NCBI GenBank assembly: GCA_965213575.1
Contig: CBDBZN010000030.1
Location: forward strand, 1-23,153
Length of the DNA stretch: 23,153 nucleotides
DNA from: JAUHXS01 sp965213575
GTDB lineage: Bacteria; Bacteroidota; Bacteroidia; Chitinophagales; JAUHXS01
Direction: 5' to 3'
Every line of letters starts with the position of its first letter. Positions within the stretch are counted from its first letter, which is position 1. Of this stretch, positions 18,238 through 23,153 are shown piece by piece. The notes beneath the pieces were generated by a model, which was given only the letters and a program-made list of their open reading frames with translations, searched no databases and was not told the origin of the DNA. The position numbers and the translations under genes were made by a program.

Positions 18238-18663
18238 ATGCAGTTTTGCAATATGATTTCTCAATATGATATTATATTACCTTCTTTTCCTAGAGGTATT
18301 CATCTTATTACTAAACAGTTGACAGGCAAAATTGATAAATTCCCCAACCAAGGAATTTTCCATGCTTTTTTAAACCATACTTCTGCCGGATTATGTATTA
18401 ATGAAAATGCTGATCCAACCGTTCGAAAAGATATGGAAATGGTATTAGATAAGCTGGTGCCGGAAGATGATCCTCAATACAAACATACTCTAGAAGGGAG
18501 TGATGATATGCCGGCTCATGTTAAAACTGTTTTAAGCGGTTGTGATATCACCATACCCATAACAGATGGTAAACTAAACTTAGGTACTTGGCAAGGTATA
18601 TATTTATGTGAATACAGGAATAACGGAGGAGCTCGAAAAATAACGATTAGTATTTATTCCTAA
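18238..18663 (+). CDS. yjbQ: YjbQ family protein (UPF0047, secondary thiamine-phosphate synthase-type)
   Basis: 141 residues, intact. Family blocks: FPRGIHLITKQL, FLNHTSAGLCINENADPTVR with the metal-binding His, LEGSDDMPAHVKTVLSG with a second His, and LNLGTWQGIYLCEYRNNGGA with the TWQG motif. E. coli YjbQ can replace ThiE (thiamine phosphate synthase) weakly; its main role is unsettled. The start shown is ATG 18238. ATG 18253 (MISQYDIILPS) matches the E. coli N-terminus better. It lies 12 nt upstream of der, so the two are likely co-transcribed. Confidence 0.92.
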   Translation: MQFCNMISQYDIILPSFPRGIHLITKQLTGKIDKFPNQGIFHAFLNHTSAGLCINENADPTVRKDMEMVLDKLVPEDDPQYKHTLEGSDDMPAHVKTVLSGCDITIPITDGKLNLGTWQGIYLCEYRNNGGARKITISIYS

Positions 18664-18675
18664 TAATAGTAATTT

Positions 18676-19989
18676 ATGAATACAAAAGAAATAGTAGCGA
18701 TTGTTGGCCGCCCGAATGTAGGGAAATCCACTTTGTTTAATAGACTGGTTGGAATGCGTAAAGCTATTGAAGATAACGTTAGTGGCGTAACTAGGGATCG
18801 TATTTATGCAGAAGCTGAATGGCAAGGAGTAGAATTTATGTTGATAGATACCGGTGGATATGTGCCTTCTTCTGATGATGTGTTTGAATCAGCTATTAGA
18901 GAGCAAGTAGATATTGCTTTACAAGAAGCCACCAGAATTGTTTTTGTAACCGATGTAACTTGCAGCATTACGTATTTAGATGAGCAAATTGTTAAGATGC
19001 TTAGAAAGTCTAAAAAGGACGTTTATTTAGTTGTTAATAAAGTAGATAATGGTACTCGGCAGCTTCAAGCAGCTGAATTTTACAGTTTAGGTATAGAAAA
19101 AACGTTTTTTTTATCTAGTATTAATGGTAGTGGCACTGGTGAGTTTTTAGATGAGCTGACTAAGCAGATGTCTGTGGTAGAACAAGAGCAGGAAGAAGCC
19201 GAAATTCCTAAGTTGGTAATCTTGGGCCAACCTAATGTCGGAAAATCAACTTTGCTTAATTCTTTAGTAGGTGAAAAAAGAAATGTGGTTACAGACATTG
19301 CAGGGACTACTCGTGATGCCATTCATACACATTATAATTTGTTCAATAAAGAATTGATGTTGATTGATACGGCCGGGATCAGAAGAAAAAATAAAGTTGA
19401 AGAAAATCTTGAATTTTATTCGGTCATCAGAGCTATTAGAGTGATTGACGAGGCAGATGTTTGCTTATTGGTTTTAGATGCTACTAAAGGAATAGTCGCG
19501 CAGGATTTAAATTTATTTCAAATAATAGTTAAAAAGAAAAGAGGATTAGTTTTGCTTATCAATAAATGGGATTTAATCGAGAAAGATCATCGTTCTCTCG
19601 AAGAATATCGTCAAGGTCTGATTGAAAAAATAGCACCGTTTACAGATATTCCGATTGTGTTCATTTCTGCTTTGGAAAAAAAGAGAATTTTTAAAGCTTT
19701 AGAAATAGCATTAGAGGTTCATGAAAACAGAAAATTAAAAGTCAGTACATCAAAACTTAATGAATTATTAGCACGAGCAACTGAAAAGCACCATCATCCT
19801 GCTATTAAACGTAAAGAAATAAAAATTAAATATGCTACTCAAATTCCCACACGGTATCCGGCATTTGTTTTTTTCTGTAATCATCCTCATTTGGTAAAGC
19901 TAGACTATAAACAGTATTTAGAAAATATGCTAAGGCAAAATTTTAATTTAACCGGTGTGCCAATAGATTTATTTTTTAGAAAGAAATGA
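18676..19989 (+). CDS. der: Ribosome-assembly GTPase Der (EngA)
   Basis: Intact 437 residues, the usual length. Two tandem Era-like G domains are visible: the first with GRPNVGKSTLFNRL (G1), LIDTGGYVP (G3) and NKVD (G4); the second with GQPNVGKSTLLNSL, LIDTAGIRRK and NKWD. A C-terminal KH-like domain follows (RYPAFVFFCNHPHLVKLDYK) and the protein ends VPIDLFFRKK. An acidic linker (VEQEQEEAEIPK) joins the G domains. Der acts in 50S ribosomal subunit maturation and is essential in most bacteria. Cytoplasmic. No disruption is seen. Era, another ribosome-assembly GTPase, lies nearby on the opposite strand. Confidence 0.97.
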   Translation: MNTKEIVAIVGRPNVGKSTLFNRLVGMRKAIEDNVSGVTRDRIYAEAEWQGVEFMLIDTGGYVPSSDDVFESAIREQVDIALQEATRIVFVTDVTCSITYLDEQIVKMLRKSKKDVYLVVNKVDNGTRQLQAAEFYSLGIEKTFFLSSINGSGTGEFLDELTKQMSVVEQEQEEAEIPKLVILGQPNVGKSTLLNSLVGEKRNVVTDIAGTTRDAIHTHYNLFNKELMLIDTAGIRRKNKVEENLEFYSVIRAIRVIDEADVCLLVLDATKGIVAQDLNLFQIIVKKKRGLVLLINKWDLIEKDHRSLEEYRQGLIEKIAPFTDIPIVFISALEKKRIFKALEIALEVHENRKLKVSTSKLNELLARATEKHHHPAIKRKEIKIKYATQIPTRYPAFVFFCNHPHLVKLDYKQYLENMLRQNFNLTGVPIDLFFRKK

Positions 19990-20052
19990 TTTTAATAGTG
20001 TCAGAAAATATATTAATTTTATAAAATTATATAACTAAAAAAATTAATTCAA

Positions 20053-20241
20053 ATGAAAAAGATTATAGTATTATTTTTCGCATTTTCAGCTTTAACCTTC
20101 GTAGCATGTGATGATCATAATGATTCTAATATGGAAGATGATATGGAAGAGGTAGGAGAAGACATTGATGATGACGTAGAGGAAATGGGTGACGAAATGG
20201 AAGAAGCGGGTGAGGAAATGGAAGACGAAATGGATAACTAA
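20053..20241 (+). CDS. Small hyperacidic putative lipoprotein
   Basis: 62 residues. Residues 1-18 form a signal peptide (MKKIIVLFFAFSALTFVA), followed by Cys at position 20 or adjacent in FVACDDH, a lipobox with Phe at -3. From the Cys onward, 25 of about 43 residues are Asp or Glu and there is no Lys or Arg. M/V/A/I and G recur about every 7-8 residues (MEEVGEDIDDDVEEMGDEME), so an acidic amphipathic helix or cation-binding tail is likely. No family recognised; small acidic lipoproteins like this occur in Bacteroidota. It starts 63 nt after der and ends just before a strong bidirectional hairpin. Confidence 0.72.
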   Translation: MKKIIVLFFAFSALTFVACDDHNDSNMEDDMEEVGEDIDDDVEEMGDEMEEAGEEMEDEMDN

Positions 20242-20249
20242 AATTATTT

Positions 20250-20288
20250 TTGGATATAATTAAGTACTAACTACTTAGTTATATCCAA
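20250..20288. terminator. Bidirectional terminator-like hairpin
   Basis: Arms TTGGATATAATTAAGTA (20250-20266) and TACTTAGTTATATCCAA (20272-20288) pair over 17 bp with a single G-U wobble and a 5-nt loop, flanked by T-rich and A-rich stretches. It sits between the lipoprotein gene and the opposing era gene. The right arm contains the last codons and stop of era, so the hairpin partly overlaps coding sequence. Confidence 0.72.
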
Positions 20289-21156
20289 ATTGATTTAATA
20301 ATCTTTCGTCATTTCGCCAATCCTCTTTCACTCTTACATACAATTCTAGATGAACTTTTTTGCTTAAGAATTTTTCACAATCTTCTCTGGAAGCTATTCC
20401 TAATTGTTTGATTTTTTCTCCTCCTTTCCCGATGATGATCGGTTTTTGAGATTTTCTATTGACATAAATTTCAGCTCTTATTCTTACAATATCTATATCT
20501 TCTTTAAATTCAGTAGTAATAACTTCTACAGAATAAGGGATTTCTTGCTTGTACAGCAATAATATTTTTTCTCTGATGATCTCCGCTATAAAAAACCGTT
20601 CAGGTTTATCCGTTATCTGATCTTTTGGATAATAGGGAGGATGGAATGGTAACAAAGCGAGTATTTTATTAAATAGTAAGTCAATATTTAAATGTTGTAA
20701 TGCTGAAATTTCTATTAATTCTGATTTTGGAAAAAGAACTGTCCATTTTGTTTTAATATTTTCTAATTTTTCCTCATCCTTAAATTGATCCATTTTGTTA
20801 ATGATCAAAAAAACCGGAATAGCTACTTTTTGAAGTTTAGCGACGATAGCTTCATCTATTTCATTCTTATCATAAGGATCAATTACCAACAAAAATATAT
20901 CCGCATCTTTTAATGCAGTATTTACAAAATGCATCATTGACTCTTGCATCTTATAATTAGGTTGTAAAATACCTGGCGTGTCTGAATAAACAATTTGAAA
21001 ATCTTCCCCATTTGCAATTCCCAAAATGCGGTGTCTGGTGGTTTGTGCCTTAGAAGTAATGATAGATAATTTTTCTCCAACTAATGCATTCATTAAGGTA
21101 GACTTACCGGCGTTGGGGTTACCAATTATATTTACAAAACCTGCTTTGTGAGTCAT
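20275..21156 (-). CDS. era: Ribosome-assembly GTPase Era
   Basis: Intact 293 residues, the standard length. G domain: GNPNAGKSTLMNALVG (G1), TSKAQTTRHRILGI (G2 switch), YSDTPGILQ (G3), NKMDQF (G4) and ISAL (G5). The C-terminal KH domain has PIIIGKGGEKIKQLGIASRE, which binds the 3' end of 16S rRNA, and the protein closes LYVRVKEDWRNDERLL as in other Era proteins. It functions in 30S subunit maturation at the inner face of the membrane. ATG 21156 is the start. It is transcribed in the same direction as the upstream tRNA but is separated from it by that gene's terminator, so it probably has its own promoter in 21157-21202. Confidence 0.97.
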   Translation of the reverse strand: MTHKAGFVNIIGNPNAGKSTLMNALVGEKLSIITSKAQTTRHRILGIANGEDFQIVYSDTPGILQPNYKMQESMMHFVNTALKDADIFLLVIDPYDKNEIDEAIVAKLQKVAIPVFLIINKMDQFKDEEKLENIKTKWTVLFPKSELIEISALQHLNIDLLFNKILALLPFHPPYYPKDQITDKPERFFIAEIIREKILLLYKQEIPYSVEVITTEFKEDIDIVRIRAEIYVNRKSQKPIIIGKGGEKIKQLGIASREDCEKFLSKKVHLELYVRVKEDWRNDERLLNQFGYN

Positions 21157-21202
21157 TTTAAATAATTTGTAGTGAAGATAATGCGGAATAATGGGTAATC
21201 AT

Positions 21203-21240
21203 AAAAAAAGGACAAACCAACATGCTGTCGATTTATCCTT
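21203..21240 (-). terminator. Intrinsic terminator of tRNA-fMet
   Basis: On the minus strand, AAGGATAAA and CGACA pair with TGTTG and TTTGTCCTT around a GCA loop (two G-U wobbles), giving a stem of about 14-15 bp directly followed by seven T. It begins 5 nt after the tRNA 3' end. It is the cleanest Rho-independent terminator in the window. Confidence 0.88.
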
Positions 21241-21245
21241 CTGAG

Positions 21246-21318
21246 TAGCGGGGGTTGGACTTGAACCAACGGCCTTCGGGTTATGAGCCCGACGAGCTAC
21301 CAACTGCTCCACCCCGCG
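21246..21318 (-). tRNA. Initiator tRNA-fMet (CAT)
   Basis: 73 nt without an encoded CCA. Acceptor strand CGCGGGG pairs with CCCCGC from position 2. Position 1 (C) opposite 72 (T) is unpaired, and the anticodon stem has three consecutive G-C pairs (GGGCTCATAACCC); both are initiator features. The D arm GAGC/GCTC and T arm GTTGG-TTCAAGT-CCAAC are intact. The anticodon CAT is in a normal 7-nt loop. It is transcribed from the promoter at 21405-21434 after passing through a degenerate tRNA copy. Confidence 0.95.
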
Positions 21319-21339
21319 ATGTAATTTCATTAATTTAAG

Positions 21340-21396
21340 AACTTTCGGATTATGAGTCCGACGAGTTATCCGCCAGCTGGCGGACTCCACCCCGCG
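21340..21396 (-). pseudogene. Degenerate partial copy of tRNA-fMet upstream of the intact gene
   Basis: Starts CGCGGGGTGGAG, identical to the first 12 nt of the intact tRNA, then a D arm whose loop is replaced by a 16-bp palindrome, then CGTCGGACTCATAATCCGAA, identical to the intact anticodon arm except for one paired change. The D-stem (GAGT/ACTC instead of GAGC/GCTC) and anticodon stem (GGA/TCC instead of GGG/CCC) each show a base-pair-preserving double change. The variable region, T arm and 3' acceptor strand are missing. It cannot be a functional tRNA. Its 5' end is 8 nt downstream of a strong -7 box, so it should be the start of the tRNA transcript. Confidence 0.8.
21369..21384. repeat. 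16-bp perfect palindrome TCCGCCAGCTGGCGGA
   Basis: Perfect inverted repeat without spacer, GC-rich in an AT-rich setting, sitting exactly in the D loop of the degenerate tRNA copy. It looks like an inserted short palindromic (REP-like) element. I believe similar palindromes recur in Bacteroidota genomes, but only one full copy is in this window. Confidence 0.75.
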
Positions 21397-21404
21397 ATAT
21401 GCTA

Positions 21405-21434
21405 CAAAGATAAGCGTAAAAAAATTGTTAACAA
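21405..21434 (-). promoter_or_regulatory. Bacteroidota-type promoter for the tRNA-fMet transcript
   Basis: On the minus strand, TTG (21434-21432), a 19-nt spacer, then TATCTTTG (21412-21405), a perfect match to the TTG-N19-TAnnTTTG consensus of the Bacteroidota housekeeping sigma factor. The predicted start is about 21398, within a few nt of the degenerate tRNA copy. Confidence 0.85.
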
Positions 21435-21625
21435 AGCTTGTGGTAATTAATCTTTATATATACTCTTTTCCATTTTATATAATATTGTTATAATTTTTAT
21501 GTGTAATAGTTTTATAAACAGAAGAATGAGTAAAATTTGCCCTGCCGTTAATATCAGATGAGGCGAGTTCTATGTTTTATGCCTTTGGCATATTTATTGT
21601 TTTAGAAAAATATAAAAACTTAGAT

Positions 21626-22552
21626 ATGGATTATAATACAGATAAGCTTAAAGGGAAAACAATAGTAATAACCGGAGTTTCAAGCGGTTTTGGGCGAGGT
21701 AGCGCAATACGGCTTGCAAACTTAGGTGCTAATGTAGTAGGTGCTGCCAGGCGAACAGAAGTTTTGGAAGAACTCAGTACCGAAATAAAAAATAAGGGTG
21801 GTAATATACAGACTATAACTTGTGATGTTAGTAAAACAGAAGATATTGAAAAGTTGGCGGAAGCTGCCATTAAAAATTTTGGAGGCATTGATATGTGGAT
21901 CAATAATGTGGGAGTAGGCGCCTTGGGTTATTTCTGGGATATTCCCTTATCGGATCATGCGCGTGTAATAGATGTAAACTTAAAAGGATTGGTTTACGGA
22001 GCACATGCTGCCATACAGCATTTCATGAAAACAAAAAAAGGAATATTGATAAACGTAGGATCTGTAGATAGCGAGGTGCCTCTGGCATTGTAAAACACTT
22101 ATGCGGCTACCAAAGCAGCTGTGTTGAGCTTGAGCCGTTCGCTGAATGAGGAGTTGAAGTTGAGCGGACAAGAAGACATACAGGTGGCCACAATTATGCC
22201 TTGGGCTGTAGATACCCCGTGGTGGATTCACGCTGCTAATTACACAGGGCATAAACCAAGAATGACAGCTATGGATGATCCGAAAATTGTTATTGAAAAA
22301 ATCGTTCAAGCCTGTGTTGAACCGAAACTGGAAATGACCGTGGGGCCAAAAGCCGGGGCTTCTAAAGTATTCCATCAGGTTTTTCCTAGTTTTACGGAGC
22401 ATATGTCTGCTAATTTGGCTAAAAAAGAATCAGAAAAAGCAGAAGCTGCACCACATACTACAGGTAGTATATATGAACCAATGGCCGCAGGAACTACTAT
22501 AGAAGGAAATATTAGAGAGCGGATGAAAAAAGAAGATAAAATGTCTTCATGA
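21626..22552 (+). CDS. SDR family oxidoreductase interrupted by an in-frame stop
   Basis: Classical SDR of about 308 codons. TIVITGVSSGFGRGSAIRLA is the TGxxxGxG cofactor loop, GAARRTEVLEELS suggests NADP preference (Arg pair after strand 2), IDMWINNVGVGALG is the NNxG block, and INVGSVDSEVPLA holds the catalytic Ser. At 22091-22093 a TAA lies between SEVPLAL and NTYAATKAAVLSLSRSLNEE, just before the catalytic YxxxK. Both sides are in the same frame, so this is a nonsense change (CAA to TAA is the simplest), not an indel. Downstream, MPWAVDTPWWIHAANYTGHK and a C-terminal tail remain well conserved. The start ATG 21626 (MDYNTDKLKGK) is preferred to ATG 21572, which adds an unusual 18-residue extension. 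Substrate unknown. Pseudogene or base error cannot be decided here. Confidence 0.85.
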
Positions 22553-22558
22553 TGTGAT

Positions 22559-22594
22559 AATTAGCTAATTAGTAAATCAGCTAATTAGCTAATT
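22559..22594. terminator. 14-bp perfect AT-rich inverted repeat between convergent genes
   Basis: AATTAGCTAATTAG (22559-22572), an 8-nt loop, then the exact reverse complement (22581-22594). Each arm is itself nearly palindromic (AATTAGCTAATT). It begins 7 nt after the SDR stop and faces the COG3014-like gene ending at 22688, so a bidirectional terminator is likely despite the low GC. No long T-run follows. Confidence 0.55.
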
Positions 22595-22687
22595 CTATAT
22601 TTATACCTTGTTTTTCCTCATTAAAGCTAAAAATCAGCACCAAGGTAATTGTATCTAATTATGTAATGGCTATCTAGAGTATTTACC

Positions 22688-23153
22688 TTATAATTTCTCC
22701 AACGGTAAACTCTCTAAACTGTGAAAAAAATGAAATACCGTTTCTCCTTCTTCTGCTTGTACGTCAAAATTATAAACTACATTATTTCCTTTTGGAGAAG
22801 ATACTTTTAGTTGCATATTGTTGTTCCCTTCTTTTAACGGAACTCTGGAATAAGAGATGCTATATGGCAACGATTGCCAATTACGCGTGTCAGCCTTTTC
22901 TGAAACTGCATTTACTACGGAAAGTAGTGCTCCTAAATTCTCACTTTGCTGGCGTACCTGGTATTCTGCAATCTGTTTTAAAGCCAAACGCATCAATGAA
23001 GTGCCCAGTTCTCTCACCATCCGGTCTTGCAAGGTGCTTACAGCAATTTTATCAATATTTTCTGCCATTTCCAGTTTATATTGCTCATTGTTCATCATTA
23101 ATGAAGCGCTTTTATTATATGGTTTTCGCTCTAAATATTTGGGAAAAGCAACC
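22688..23153 (-). CDS. COG3014-like protein, C-terminal part (runs off window)
   Basis: The frame is open to the right edge: FPKYLERKPYNKSAS precedes the Met at 23098, so this Met is internal and the gene begins outside the window. Visible blocks are VSTLQDRMVRELGTSLMRLA, LKQIAEYQVRQQSENLGALL, VNAVSEKADTRNWQSLPYSI and SYSRVPLKEGNNNMQL, which I associate with the C-terminal half of COG3014-type proteins (often exported or lipid-anchored, linked to cell-envelope or secretion loci; function not established). The tail is beta-rich (GNNVVYNFDVQAEEGETVFH) and ends SLPLEKL. It converges on the SDR gene with a hairpin between. Confidence 0.65.
   Translation of the reverse strand, partial: VAFPKYLERKPYNKSASLMMNNEQYKLEMAENIDKIAVSTLQDRMVRELGTSLMRLALKQIAEYQVRQQSENLGALLSVVNAVSEKADTRNWQSLPYSISYSRVPLKEGNNNMQLKVSSPKGNNVVYNFDVQAEEGETVFHFFHSLESLPLEKL

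Noticed and set aside
21246..21396. Phage or island attachment site from a duplicated tRNA
   Set aside because: The duplicated part is the 5' half, whereas integration duplicates the 3' part of a tRNA, and no integrase lies nearby.
1..23153. CRISPR arrays, insertion sequences, rRNA genes or phage genes
   Set aside because: No regular direct-repeat/spacer pattern, transposase, integrase or rRNA-like sequence noticed on either strand.

Overview
The window reads as a chromosomal stretch of an AT-rich member of the Bacteroidota, most like the Chitinophagales/Sphingobacteriia. The reasons are the protein families (7TMR-DISM histidine kinase, EtfB-EtfA followed by a bifunctional nuclease with a UVR motif, a COG3014-type protein), the scarcity of Shine-Dalgarno sequences, and one clear Bacteroidota-type promoter (TTG-N19-TAnnTTTG) in front of an initiator tRNA.

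Layout. (1) 1-5234: surface-polysaccharide locus in two divergent arms. The leftward arm holds a GT4 glycosyltransferase (cut by the window edge), an O-antigen polymerase/ligase-like membrane protein and a GT2 glycosyltransferase. The rightward arm holds a Wzx-type flippase, an FkbM methyltransferase and a WaaE-like GT2. (2) 5227-7921, leftward: small TPR protein, tRNA-Ile lysidine synthetase TilS and a WbpP-like UDP-sugar 4-epimerase that could feed the polysaccharide locus. (3) 7972-10388, rightward: EtfB, EtfA, bifunctional nuclease. (4) 10421-18048: a compact signalling locus. One leftward operon encodes an E1/ThiF-nitroreductase fusion (Rv1355c/MoeY-like), a GNAT acyltransferase with LuxI/FeeM-like features, a 7TMR-DISM membrane histidine kinase and a REC-PAS-HisKA_3-type kinase. 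A stand-alone receiver protein related to the REC domain of the last kinase is transcribed divergently, and a small secreted protein converges on it. (5) 18238-23153: YjbQ and Der GTPase, a very acidic lipoprotein, Era GTPase, tRNA-fMet preceded by a degenerate tRNA copy, an SDR oxidoreductase with a premature stop, and the C-terminal part of a COG3014-like protein.

The most interesting part is region 4. The four operon genes are 4-5 nt apart or overlapping, so two putative biosynthetic enzymes are stoichiometrically tied to a membrane receptor kinase and a second kinase. I infer a make-and-sense small-molecule pathway. The operon promoter and the promoter of the small secreted protein both carry the dyad GGGAATACCC exactly 23 nt upstream of a TA-starting -7-like box, where the -33 element would normally sit. 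This predicts a shared activator.

Quality. About half the longer genes (GT4, polymerase, both GT2s, flippase, FkbM, TilS, EtfB, EtfA, both kinases, GNAT) need one or more single-base corrections, mostly in homopolymers, to read through, while 14.6-21.6 kb has none. Conserved protein sequence continues cleanly on both sides of each break, so I treat these as probable sequencing/assembly indels and give the reconstructed gene spans. The SDR stop is a substitution-type change and is treated separately.
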